Shown: positions 22,200 through 33,879 of the stretch, piece after piece | Numbering within the stretch: position 1 is the first letter of the stretch | How the letters are laid out: each line of letters starts with the position of its first letter | Assembly (NCBI GenBank): GCA_963402885.1 | Contig: OY727094.1 | Span: 26,104,501-26,168,500 of the forward strand | From: Antedon bifida | Taxonomy: Eukaryota; Echinodermata; Crinoidea; Comatulida; Antedonidae | Direction: 5' to 3' | DNA: 64,000 bases | Notes under the pieces: generated by a model | What the model was told of the DNA's origin: nothing | Seen by the model: the letters and a program-made list of their open reading frames with translations, nothing else | Databases searched by the model: none | Program-made: the position numbers and the translations under genes

Positions 22200-23930
22200 C
22201 AATAAAATATTCTTAAAGGCTAGGTGCGGGCAAAAAATTTCTATTGATCATACATTCCAATAATTATCAATCTATAGTTTCCCCTATGTTTCATCATTTT
22301 TGGGATTTTATTTGTGTTACACGAGCTTGTTGAAAATAAGCACTTTCTTATCAGTGGGGGGATAGTTCAAATTACACAGTAAAATCTCTATTCTTGTGTA
22401 CACAAATTTTGTAAATAGAGAGGCATTTTAAAAAGCTATGAAAAATAAACGGTGTGGTAAAAAATGTTATCAGATGACTAAATATAGGTAATATAACTTG
22501 AATATTACATTTCTGGTATTTTTATTCAACTTCAGAGTTTTATTTTCATGCTATAGCAAAAATTATCCACCGCATATCCACCATCTTTTTTCACCTTCTA
22601 GGGAGTCACCAGACATGTTATTACATTAGATTAACTACCTAACTACTGAAAAAAAGTCTTCCTGGTTTTTATGGAAGAATTTTTGCCAAATGTTGTATTT
22701 GACCATATTAAGGGAAAGTCATGTTTTTTCATCTTGATTTCTGTTAAAAATATTTGATTTATGTACAATTAACCAGATATTATATTTAAAATTCATGCCT
22801 GTACCTGAGCTTTAATAATATTTTTATTGTTATTATTACACCAGGCATTGATATTAGTAGCCGAAAATAAGTACGCCTACTTTTTATTATTTTAATAATG
22901 ATTGATGTTTATCTGTAGGCCTATTCTATTGTTAATTGGTGTAGGCATCATCTTTTCACATTTCGTTATCAAAGTATCTTAACTAACTATTGTAACTTTA
23001 AAAATTGAACAATTGATTGGACCTATTGTACTCTTTAAAAAGTAGATGCAAGGAATGAAATGCAACCCCGGTTTGTCAGTCAAATAAAACACAAACATAA
23101 TAAATTACCCATGGACACTTCTCATCAAAAACACACTCCGTTGGGACTCGCCTTTAGCAAGTAAAGGCTTTAGTGTTTTATGAAAATTGAATTAGCTTGA
23201 TATTTGATATAAGTCTACCGACTAAGTTTGCAAGTATTGATCTAATGTTGCGTAAACACCAATGAATCTTGTAACACCAATGAAGAACAAAACTCATCGA
23301 TAATACGCTGCACTGACAATATGTTGCAAATCACGCCGCAACAGAGTGTTAGGATACTTCTCAGTGATTTAAAAATCGTATTTATTTACCGTCAATTTTC
23401 AATTCGTACGTCACAAGTGTCATTTCTTATTTTAAATAATTTCATTGCAGCTTTGTATTTAATAATACAGAACGTCACTACATGAGCGGCCTTTACAAGT
23501 TCGATAATTGTAAAACAATAATGATTTTAAATTAAGTTATGACGGAATAAAACTCTCATAAATATTCATACATTTTAATGACGCCTACTGAATACGTAAT
23601 GTAAAGTTTCAAAGACTATTAAAATGAGTTTGAATAACTAATTGATCTAAAATTATAAAATCTGGAAATTCCAAGCACAGCTGATTGATCCGAAATACGC
23701 ATGTGCAAAAAATGTCAACGTCTTAATATACATAGACTTGCCTTAGCCTATAAGCGTCCCCTTAACAAAGCGTCAAAAAGAAGGCTTAATATTAAATAAT
23801 GACTGAATGACGGCGATAACCGGCCAGCCCGACCTCCAAGAATTATGATCAACTGTTTATTTGGGTTGTTTGACGAATTAAGCGATTACGATCTGTTGGT
23901 TTATTTAATAAAGTAAAAAAGGCCCAAGTG
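22200..23930. other. Spacer, no gene seen
   Basis: AT-rich DNA between ATAD3 and the caspase gene. I found no splice-bounded frame or inverted-repeat element that I would defend. Confidence 0.4.
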
Positions 23931-23934
23931 TGAA

Positions 23935-23990
23935 GTCACTTGGTGACACTCAAATTTTAAAGATGAGTACCTAGTAAACGGGACCAGCTT
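23935..23990. repeat. Fragment of the TCACTTGGT dispersed repeat
   Basis: GTCACTTGGTGACACTCAAA and the following GATGAGTACCTAGTAAACGG match the left part of the copy at 21911. The right part is absent. Confidence 0.65.
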
Positions 23991-24668
23991 ATAACTGATG
24001 ATGTCGGTTATTAGTTGACTGGGACGACGCAACACAGTAGGCCGCGCCGCAACGCAAGCATTTGACCAATCAATGATGGTTTATTCCGACTGTCCCTTGT
24101 GATTGATTATTTAATTCGCTTACGTTTCGACTTTAGGCTTAACGTTAAGAAACAGGAAATGACAAGTGGGAATTCAGCCAGGCTCGAGTTGGAACGATTA
24201 ATCGCGAAAATTGACGAATAACTGATTAACATTTGTGGTATAATAATAAATTAAAAAGGGGGTTTCAAAACCATAAACAGTAAAAACCAACACTTCACTG
24301 GAGCCTCCTCCTGCAAGCATCATTCGATTCGAAGCCTATTTCACATGGAGCATGGAGGAAATCAATATCATTTCCATCCATGCATGGAGTTATTCTTTAA
24401 TCTCCCCTCCATGTTATCACGTTACTCCCAGGAACCGGTAAATTCCCAGGCGACACGTGAATGGCAACGAACAAGCAGAAGTACCGCAGCAAAGTGTCAG
24501 TCACCCTTGCAGAGTTTAATGATTGTATTTGTCTTACAGTGATTACTCAATTCGCAAATTATCAGTGTTACTTATTTGTGTAACTACAACAATCAAAAAT
24601 ACTTAATTATAATTTGGATGGTTGTACAGAATTTTTAAATATTTTTGTTCTTTAAGCCTAGGTAGGGA

Positions 24669-25659
24669 CGTACGTATGGAACGCCTCCTCTGCCTTCAGT
24701 TCACATTTATCATTCAGTACACACCAATCGTCATGCAGTACACACCAATCGTCATGCAGTACACACCAATGGTCATGCAGTACACACCAATCGTCATGCA
24801 GTACACACCAATCGTCATGCAGTACACACCAAACATCATGCAGTACACACCAAACATCATGCAGTACACACCAATCGTCATGCAGTACACACCAATCTTC
24901 ATGCAGTACACACCAATGGTCATGCAGTACACACCAATCGTCATGCAGTACACACCAATCGTCATGCAGTCAAATATTGCATAATTTATACCGCCACCTA
25001 TCGACAAAATCGAATATCATGTGACGTTTATTAGACGGCTGTAAAACTAAGACTATTTATTTCTTTTTCTCTTCTTCTTTTATGGAATTCAATAATTGCA
25101 ATGGCCTCCTAGTCGCGTCTGTGTCTCGCATAATAAATTATTGTATATATAAAAAACAGAGCATTCACAGAGATGTATAGAGGTTAAAATAAGTACAGTA
25201 TGTCAAGCATAAAATAAATCTTAGAGTCGATGGCCTTAGTTTTACAGCCGTCTAATAAACGTCACGTGATATTCGATTTTGTCGATAGGTGGCGGTATAA
25301 ATTACGCAATATTTGACTGCATAACGATTGATGTGTACTGCATGACGATTGGTGTGTACTGCATGACGATTGGTGTGTACTGCATGACCATTGGTGTGTA
25401 CTGCATGACGATTGGTGTGTACTGCATGACGATTGGTGTGTACTGCATGACGATTGGTGTGTACTGCATGATGTTTGGTGTGTACTGCATGACGATTGGT
25501 GTGTACTACATGATGTTTGGTGTGTACTGCATGACGATTGGTGTGTACTGCATGACCATTGGTGTGTACTGCATGACGATTGATGTGTACTGCATGACGA
25601 TTGGTGTGTACTGCATGATAACTGTGAACTGAAGGCAGAGGAGGCGTTCCATACGTACG
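24669..25659. mobile_element. Foldback element with 21-bp tandem repeats in both arms
   Basis: The left arm 24669-25051 (383 bp) and right arm 25235-25659 (425 bp) are near-perfect inverted repeats around a 183-bp loop. Each arm has a unique outer part (CGTACGTATGGAACGCC, CTCTGCCTTCAGTTCACA), a block of 21-bp repeats containing ACACCAATCGTCATG, and a unique inner part (ACCGCCACCTATCGACAAA, GACGGCTGTAAAACTAAG). I count 12 units left and 14 right. The 42-bp arm difference equals two units. Variant units occur in a similar order in both arms. No transposase frame. Similarity weakly extends past the outer ends (GCCT...GGT), so the limits may be a few bases further out; no target duplication was seen. 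Frames reading through it are products of the repeat. Confidence 0.92.
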
Positions 25660-25698
25660 ACCAGGCGTCTAAAAAGCAAGTTTTTAGTTCAATAAACA

Positions 25699-25736
25699 AT
25701 ATAAACCAGGGAGATGTACATCTCCCTGATATAAAC
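25699..25736. mobile_element. 22-bp palindromic mini-transposon with 8-bp target duplication
   Basis: Positions 25707-25728 are a perfect palindrome with the half CAGGGAGATGT followed by its complement. On both sides stands ATATAAAC (25699-25706 and 25729-25736). It shares its first 12 bases with the palindrome at 5856-5893. Nothing remains but two inverted ends joined head to head. Confidence 0.8.
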
Positions 25737-25845
25737 CAACCAAATACATATTCATATTATACAATTTGTATATCGATTGAAATTTGACAATATTGATCAT
25801 TCAATTCAATATTTGTAATTTCCAAGTTTGCCGATTGTTTCACCA

Positions 25846-26370
25846 CGTGTCTCTCAGGAACAATCCGCCGTTTTCTCACAAATACAGTATCAAATTTCAC
25901 TATATTTTAAAAATTGTAATTGAGTTACACTCAAATTTTAAAGATGAGGGCTGAGTAAACGAGACCAGTGGTTCCCCATCTAACTTATACTGGACCACTA
26001 AGGAGGTACCCTATAGTATAATCCCGGCCCACCAAGTGACTACCAGGCACAATCTGCCGTTTTCTCACAAATACAGTATCAAATTTTACTATAATATATT
26101 AAAAATCGTAAGTGAATTACACTCAAATTTTAAAGATGAGGGCTGAGTAAACGCCGACCAGTGGTCCCACTCTAACTTATACTGGACGACAAGAAGGTAT
26201 CCTAGTATAATCCCACCAAGTGATTCCCAGGAACAATCCGCCGTTTTCTCACAAAACATTTAATTTCTAATACCATTAAAAGCCATAAGTAACACTGAAA
26301 AAATACACAAACGGTGTTTCATGGTTATTGTTGGCTAGAAAAAATAAAAGTGGGCTGGCTTATTGTTGGC
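25846..26370. repeat. Tandem copies (about 190-bp period) of the TCACTTGGT repeat
   Basis: ACACTCAAATTTTAAAGATG occurs at about 25925 and 26117. AACAATCCGCCGTTTT-like words occur at about 25858, 26049 (CAATCTGCCGTTTT) and 26231. TATACTGGACNAC occurs at about 25986 and 26178. The last copy continues as in 21911-22190. Confidence 0.85.
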
Positions 26371-27286
26371 TAGCTTGACACCAGCCAATACAATTACTAA
26401 TATTGAGAATTGAGAGAGAGGGAGACCGTTGGTGGCGCAGTTCCCGTTTCGGACACAAAATGGCTTCTAATATTTGAATGTCGTATTTTAAAAATAATGT
26501 TATATGGTGATTTCCAGAAACTTTATAAATATCCTCCGTTTGATTCAAAAGTATTTTCCTTTTAATAAGGTTACGACTGTATTCGCCGCGAATGCTGAAA
26601 AGGTAGTACTGTGTTTTAAAGCATATATTTCTCAGTATGATGATTGATTTCACATAAAAAAGATAGCTAGGCCGGCCTAGGCCTGCCCTAGCTAGGCATC
26701 TGGTAAAGTATGTGTGAGGAAGGGATACTACCTACCTGGCTAGGCTAGTTATTAGTTGTAAGTGTAGGCCTAGGCTACTCTAGTAAGAGATCCTATTGCC
26801 CCTAGCTAGGGTTAGGCCACCTAGCATACAAGGTCTCGATCTAGAGGCCGGATTAATTAGATAATTTATCTGTTTAGGGATATGCCCCGGCCCTAACAAC
26901 TAATAATTTATAACTTTGTTCAATCATAATGATGACCATAATGATGACGTCATAACATTGCCCGACTGCTGATGTCACAGACGACTTTTTGAAAAGAACA
27001 ATAACACATTATGCATTTCAATCTATCTAGGGTATTTCCCATAAATTAAAATGCCATTATCATAGGCAATGAAATTGGTCAATCGTATGTGTTATAGAGT
27101 ATAGATTTACCAATTTGGTAAGAAAACTTGTTAATGTTAAGTACACATTACGTTTTGATCAAAAAATGTAATGACTACAAAATGTGTCATGATGGGATTA
27201 GTTTTGTTTGCCGTTTGTTGACTTGAGCAGTCTAACAAATCCCCAATAAACTCTGCTAATAATTTTTCATTCAATATAACTTATAG
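26371..27286. other. Upstream region of the caspase gene
   Basis: A stretch rich in CTAG and GGCC words lies at 26665-26850 (TAGGCCGGCCTAGGCC and similar). A non-coding first exon and promoter are expected here, because the first coding exon is preceded by a splice acceptor (TTATAG at 27281-27286). I could not identify them. Confidence 0.4.
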
Positions 27287-27291
27287 GTACA

Positions 27292-30200
27292 ATGGACCCT
27301 AAACATAAAAGGACACTGCGGATGAACCGTGTTGCTTTAGCTCAAAGTATAGATGCCATAGATGTATTGGAAAAACTAGTAGACAGAATGATATATTCAT
27401 CAAGAAAAATGGAAGACATTTTGGTAAGTCCTAATCCTAATAAAGGCTCGAACTACAGTAGGTAGAAATTATGTCATTTTATATTCTATGCGAAACAGAT
27501 GGGTTTTTTTTTGTATCGTATTCAATCTTTCAAAAGAATATGGTATCATATCCAAGCTTTTGAAAAAATATGGTATCGTCCCACCTTTTGTTTATTGTTT
27601 GTTTAAATATTAAATATTTTTGCCTAACGTCGCTCTAATCTAAATAGTCTACCTAACCCTCTAAATAAACTCTTCTTCCAAAAGATAAAGAAAAGAGCTG
27701 GCATTTTCATGAGGCCCAAGCCAAGACAATGACATGCAAAACACAGTACTATCCACTATGCTACTGAATGCCAGTGAATTAATAATCATCATAATATATA
27801 ATAATAATAACTATCTATCAGCCAGTTTTTATATTTTTCCGTACAGTCCTATATCTAGCCACAACTGAAAATAATTTGTTCTTTGTTATATATTATGTGT
27901 CTTATTATACTACATGTATACAGTTAGTTTTACAGCAATTTATATTTTTAAACTTTGTGTACTCTAGTCAAAAGGCAGTAAGCAGAGGATCACTAATTTT
28001 CTTCTAAATGACATTGAAACACGTGGACCAAAAGCGTACAAAGCTTTTGCCGAGTCGCTTGTGGAAACCGGCTACGGGCACTTGGCCGATAATTTAATTC
28101 CCGGTATTTCACGCAATGTGATATCTGATCGAAATGAAGAAGCTTATCCGGGAGGAGTACCCATGGAACAGGAATCATCAGCAGTGCCAATCAAACAAGA
28201 ACATGTAGGAAATGGGTATGCTGGGAATTTGAATGGGACAGCGAGATACGTACAAGCAGATCATAGACAAATTTCACATCAAGGAGGTTAGTGGTATTGG
28301 TAGCTTATTTTGGTCTCGGCTTAAAACTCTTGTGCTAATTGTGGATTATTCAGTGATTTGTAATAGCCGAAGGCTGGATGGCAATCTATAATGTTATCGC
28401 AGTTGAAGAATTGATTCTCCATGGAGAGGGAACCAACAAGATGGCGGCTGCAATCGACCAATCAGATATGCCCTATGCAGTACGCACTACTACACCTGTG
28501 TTGAGCCTATCTGCGTGAGAACGATACGCAACGCAGCGTGTTAAGCGTATAAACGCGAACGCATTCTATATGATCCTCGTATACAAAAAATGCTAGATTA
28601 TTCTATTGCGATAACAATAAATATATTTAATTTTATAAAACCTTCACTGTGCTTTGACAAGAATATGTTGTAATTTATGTGGTCTTAATGTATTATATTA
28701 GATTATTATTTTGTATATTTAATAATGATTTGAACACATTTACGGCCGCCATCTTGTTGGTTCCCCTCCTGTTGGAATCACTTTTCAGTCTGGAGTACGC
28801 CCTCTAGTGTTCTTATTACATCTCTGGGATAATTATACTGTATGTCTTGTGTGTCTCCCTCGCTTGTAATGTTACAGTTCTTAGTCTATCAGCATAGCCC
28901 ACCATTTAATGTTTTCTATTCCCCCAACATGCATGTAAATTAGTGTTTACCATGCCAATAATAAATATTTGGTGTGAAAGCTATTGTCAATTGCAATTGT
29001 TTCAGAAAATCAGTGCATGTTCAACTGTCTAATATTACAAACTGACCATACCCAAGGCTGTAGTAAAAGTTTAAAAACAGAGGAGGCAAAAATGCATTAA
29101 ATATAATTATTAATGTAAAATATGAGGATCTGTGCTGGGGAATTGGGGTGGGTGGTGAAAATTGAAATTCAAATGAGGCAAACACCTCGTCTGCCTCATG
29201 CCGACCATGGCCCTGCCATACCCATAGATTACACTTGGGCTCATCCTGAGTGTAGGCCTAATAAAGATGACCCAAACAAACATTTAAAGTGGATATTTTT
29301 CAATTTTTATCAGATCATCTGCAGTTAGGCGTAAACCCTGATGTGACGGGTATGCCTGTTTCGCAACCATCAACAGTTATTCCGAATATTGACCCAGACA
29401 GGGTAAGTTATTTTTAGTATACTGTTGTTGTGTTGCTATTTAAAAATTACGAATATATGTGACAGCTGCATTAAACAGGCAATTTGAATACGAAGAAGAG
29501 AAAACACTGAGACGAAAGCGCAACACCAACTGAGTCACATACTGTATATGACCCTGTAATTAGACAGACCTGGCCCTCTAGAGGTCAGTCTGTCTAATTA
29601 CAGGTAGTCATTCTTCTGAAGAAGTTGTTCGTGAAAGGAACAACGAAACCGTCAAGAAAAGAAGGGATTTACCATCTAGTCTCTCGTAATTGGTTTGATA
29701 AAAAGAATTGTTTACACTTTAGTAACCAACATAGTTTGTATCACACAAACCACATTGAAATTTGTACACAACACATTGTGAATTCATTATCTGGGTTATA
29801 TTTTGTGTACAATTTGTGTATGATTTTTCTAGTATCACTGTATTTAAAGTTATTCTTTCTTTGTTTTAAGGTTTATAAAATGTGTACAAGTCCGCGTGGA
29901 TTGGCCATAATTATCAATAATGAAACGTTTAAAACCATGAAACAACGGTTAGGTACAGAATATGATGTTCGTAATCTTCAGTACGTTTTTAGTCGACTCG
30001 GCTTTGATGTTCAGAAAAATGAAAATTTAACTGCTTCAGTAAGTATTAATTAAAAAAACCTTTTTTTATGTTTTATTTATTTCAATACATACTGTAGAAC
30101 CCCTATTAAGGGACACCTTCAGGACCCGACAAAGTGGCCCCTTTATAAGGGTATCCCCTGAATAAGTGTTTAAACATATTGCCTCACATTCGTTTTATAG

Positions 30201-33179
30201 GAAAGTTTGCGCTTAATATGGTGTCCCAAGGGATGGGTTCTTTCTAGTGTATTTTTTTATTTGACAATATTTTAACAAAAAGAAAAGTGATAGGCACAGT
30301 CCATGGTCTCTATCAAAAAAATTAGTTGCCATTTGGAACTCTGAGTTTACTAATCAGCTGTAAAAAGGAAATACTGTATATTAGGACCAGACACAGCTTA
30401 GCTTGGCAGTGTAAAAGGGGTAATAGTAAAAGTTAACAAAAATATGTTTCCAAAACTTGCAATAGAAATAAAACAGGGAAGGGTCTGTCATATCTCACCA
30501 ACACAATATGTATACTATAAACTGTGAAAACCACACAGTTTAAAGGGCTTCAGGGCTGGCACAAACTCATTGAAAACTGTGCATAATGATATGGTTATGT
30601 ACAAGAAATCATTGTTCTTTTTTTTGAAATTATTTTTCAGGGAATTAAAGCACTATTTCATTCACTAAGCGCGTTTGACCATTCAAAGTTTGATTGTTTG
30701 GTTGTTTGCATTTTAACGCATGGAACAAATGGCGGTCTGTTTGGCACTGATGAGGGCATTGTTAGTATTGAAGAAATAACTAACTGCTTCCACTCTAACA
30801 GGTGTCCAACATTAGCTGGAAAGCCCAAGTTGTTTTTTCTACAAGCTTGCAGAGGAGGTAAGAGCAATATTTGATACTAGGTAGCTTTTGATTTGCGACG
30901 ATTAAACTACATCATGTTAATTCATTGTGTGCATATGGAGGTATTGTGGGCCGTGTGTCCTCTCTCCCACCTCAACACAGGTTTGATGGTTTCTAGGTCG
31001 ACAACACATAGATTGACCTAACCTAGGTTGGTTGCCAAATCAAGAGCTACCTACTATTGTTTTAATGAATAACAGGCCTATACAATGGTAGATGACCTGT
31101 TGGAATTCAACCATTCAAATTGTAAAGATATTTTTAATTGTGTTTTAGTTTTTGGATTTTAATACTGGTAGTACTAAAGGTCACCCTTGGTATTTCAACG
31201 CTCTCAATTCAATACAAGATTACTGTAGATGCCTTCTGTAGCATGCCTTCTCTTAGAATTCCCTGTTCAATGTTGTTAACAATTTTCTATTAATGATAAA
31301 TGTTGGTCTGAACACTGAAATTTTCGTCCTACCTGACGGGGCACATAAGTTTTATTTTATTTTATTTCATCAAAACCAACAGCAACGAAAGTTGTCACTT
31401 AAAGGTATGAAACAGAAAACAGATACAATAAATACTCTAGATATGAAGCAAACTTAAATAAATAAGTAAATAGTAAAAATTAGTCTATTGAGCACGATTA
31501 TTTAAAAAAAGAAAACAATTTAATTTGCCACTATTTCCCAGGAGAAATCCTTGGATGATACAAATAAAAAAAGTAAAATAATTTTGTTTTTTCATTTAAA
31601 GAGAGTGTTGATAACGGAATTGAGTCAACAGATGGCGCTGCAGTTATTGACCAATCAAACGTTCACGCCACTCGCCAAGAATTCACCCCTCAACAATTCA
31701 ACTTTCAATCGTCACTTACTCCTATGACTGATTCCGCATTTAGCAGTCAGCAAGAGATGGGTGAAGATTTAATTGATGCTATGCGCGATAAATTACCAAG
31801 CCAGAGTGACATGCTACTGGCATATGCTACTGTTCCAGGTAAACATTTTTAAAATATTATAGTACTACTGTTGGTCACTTATCCAAGGTTTAGTCTAAAT
31901 TTCTTAGGGAATTTACTCATGACAAGTCCAAATATATGAACTTGAAAACTAACTTTCTCAGAATTATACATACATTTTCTCCTAAAAAGATAAAAAATCT
32001 CAATTTAGCTGAATTCAGAATTTGAAAAAAATAATAATGTTCAATTTATATATATTTATAAAATGCAGGGTGCCTCTAAGTGCTAACAATAAATAGAAAA
32101 TGTAAAAAGCACAATATTAATTAATGTTAATTAAAGATGTATTGTCCCTTGAAACACAAAAAAATGAAGGTCAAAATATTCTAAATTTAAATTGGCCATA
32201 TCAAAGTAATATTAAAGTTATTCACTTTAAGTTGAAAATTCGAGCCAAAAGCAACAAGATTACGTAATTAACAGGTAAATTAGTTTGATTACATTTCGTC
32301 TGGAAAATCGTCGCGAGCGAAAGTAAACAAAGATTTCAAACCACGAGTACGCATTATGCATATGCTAATTATGATTGTTTACAACTAGTCACGGTTGAGA
32401 AGGTATTTTCAAACAGATCGTGAGGAAGTTTTATGATTATGCATTCAGAGTAGCCAAACAAGCGCGTTTCATTATGGGATATGTTTTGATCGAAAACTTT
32501 GACTGGAAGTCAAAGTTATTTTTTAAACAAAAAAACGTCTGTATTTCAGTTAAATGATTTTTTTTTAAACAAATTTTTGGTGAAAGTTAATAACTATTAT
32601 GATACTTCAAAATGACCCACTTTTTTTCGAAATCTGTTAATTTTTATTTTTTTGGAATTAGTCAAAGGGACAATACATCTTTAAAGTGCAAATTAAAAAG
32701 GTGGGATTTGAGGAGTTAGAATGTGGTGAGTGATTCGGCTGTTATGTTCTAAACTTGAAACATGACACTGCCGCGATGCTTACACAGTCTTGTCTGCTGT
32801 GTTTAACAAATGTTTAAATTAAATGAAATATAGATTAATTGTTTTCTTTTCTTATACTAGGATTTGTGTCATGGAGGAATTCAAAATGTGGGTCTTGGTT
32901 CATACAAGCATTATGTGAGGTACTGCTACAGCATGCAAGTACAGAGGATTTGCTATCAATGATGACAATGGTAAGACTTTCTGCTTTAGGACATCTTGTA
33001 CCACAGTGGCACTGGGGCCATGAAATACAAACTTAATAATTCATCAAATATTATTTTCTTTTATTCAGGTGAACCAAAAAGTAGCGTATGCCTACGAGTC
33101 TTCAAATGGGAGACACAAGCAGATGCCAGCACCCGTCACCATGCTCAGAAAAAAAGTTTTCTTTTTCCCAGGAAGATAG
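27292..33179 (+). CDS. CARD-containing caspase (caspase-2-like), complete, 8 coding exons, 460 aa
   Basis: Exons: 27292-27423, 27968-28286, 29314-29402, 29871-30038, 30641-30857, 31602-31838, 32861-32970, 33069-33179. All junctions are GT/AG with matching phases (1383 nt). Residues 1-95 form a CARD: HKRTLRMNRVALAQSI, then RGPKAYKAFAESLVETGYGHL, closest in my memory to caspase-2. A linker rich in Gln, Pro and Gly follows. The protease domain begins about 183: SPRGLAIIINNE, then RLGTEYDVRNL (substrate-pocket Arg before GTE). Catalytic His263 is in ILTHGTNGG and Cys306 in QACRGG. The small subunit has ATVPGFVSWRNSKCGSWF. The C-terminus KQMPAPVTMLRKKVFFFP is canonical. Such enzymes are dimerisation-activated initiators of cell death. 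The inter-subunit linker has several Asp before small residues, candidate self-cleavage sites. The exact orthology (caspase-2 or lineage-specific) is open. Confidence 0.95.
28427..28775. mobile_element. MITE with GGGAACCAACAAGATGGCGG ends, in caspase intron 2
   Basis: GGGAACCAACAAGATGGCGG at the left is matched by CCGCCATCTTGTTGGTTCCC at the right. The interior is AT-rich and non-coding. I could not fix a target duplication. Confidence 0.8.
29553..29604. repeat. 52-bp imperfect palindrome in caspase intron 3
   Basis: Arms CCTGTAATTAGACAGAC and its exact complement enclose an 18-base centre (CTGGCCCTCTAGAGGTCA). It may be a very short inverted-repeat transposon like those at 5856 and 25707, but the ends differ and no flanking duplication is visible. 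Confidence 0.6.
30892..31035. mobile_element. One-ended fragment of the TTTGCGACGA MITE
   Basis: It starts TTTGCGACGATTAAACTAC and contains TTTGATGGTTTCTAGGTCGA and GATTGACCTAACC, as in 7888-8047. The right terminal repeat is missing or decayed. It lies in caspase intron 5. Confidence 0.6.
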
Positions 33180-33672
33180 GTGGTCTTATTTAATGGCATG
33201 GTTATATATACACAGCAGCTGGACATATGCTAGTTGCAAGAGTCCCTAACTTCAAGCATTTAGAAATTATACTAGATAATTCTCGCATTACCAACCACTT
33301 TTTCATTGTAATAATAGTTAGGCTTGTATATTGTAGTGCATTACACTCTAAAGACTAGCTCAATGCACTTTTGTACAAAAAAGTATGATTGTAAAAAAAT
33401 GTAAATTTAAAAATGTGTAAAAAATTTGAAGGCATTAATTCAGTAGTGGAGGGCTATTAAGTATTAGAATAACCTTTTAGTTTTTAAGGTAAAAGTAGGC
33501 CTGAACAAATCATTATGATAGGAAGTGTAAAGCAAACAAGGCCATATACATGGCTGCAGTCGCGTGCTCATGTTAGTGTTTACCGACCAACCGACCGACA
33601 TAAAGAATATACTTGATACTTGATAGTAAACTGTTTAGCAAAACGCACTTGTGTGGGTTGGATCTTCCAGGA
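33180..33672. other. Probable 3' untranslated region of the caspase gene
   Basis: Follows the caspase stop codon. An AATAAA occurs at about 33683. No competing exon. Confidence 0.4.
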
Positions 33673-33870
33673 CTATTCTATTAATAAAGTAGGTTTTGTA
33701 ATACTAAGGTACTGCTTTCTCCGAAGATGACGACCGGCAGTATCTCTCTCCGATCCCTCCCCTGTCTCGTAACGAGGGCCCTTCTGAATCGCTTGGCTCT
33801 GGTGATACAGCATAGGCCTAGCCTTCCTAGCTGGGGGCCTTGCATTCAAACGCCGCTTTAACACAGCCAT
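33673..33870 (-). other. GC-rich short reading frame of unknown status
   Basis: On the minus strand an ATG in good context (AAAATGG at 33870) opens a 65-residue frame starting MAVLKRRLNARPPARKARP and rich in Arg. The patch 33720-33850 is clearly more GC-rich than its surroundings. No domain is recognised and no splice partner was found. It could be a 5' exon, a retroelement fragment or chance. Confidence 0.2.
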
Positions 33871-33879
33871 TTTAACCCA

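Noticed and set aside
24622..24984. Long plus-strand frame with repeated QYTP motif
   Set aside because: It is the translation of the 21-bp repeats in the foldback arm; the unit length is a multiple of three, so several frames stay open by construction.
25262..25699. Minus-strand frame with repeated CSTHQ motif, 145 codons
   Set aside because: Same cause: 21-bp repeats of the right foldback arm. No gene structure.
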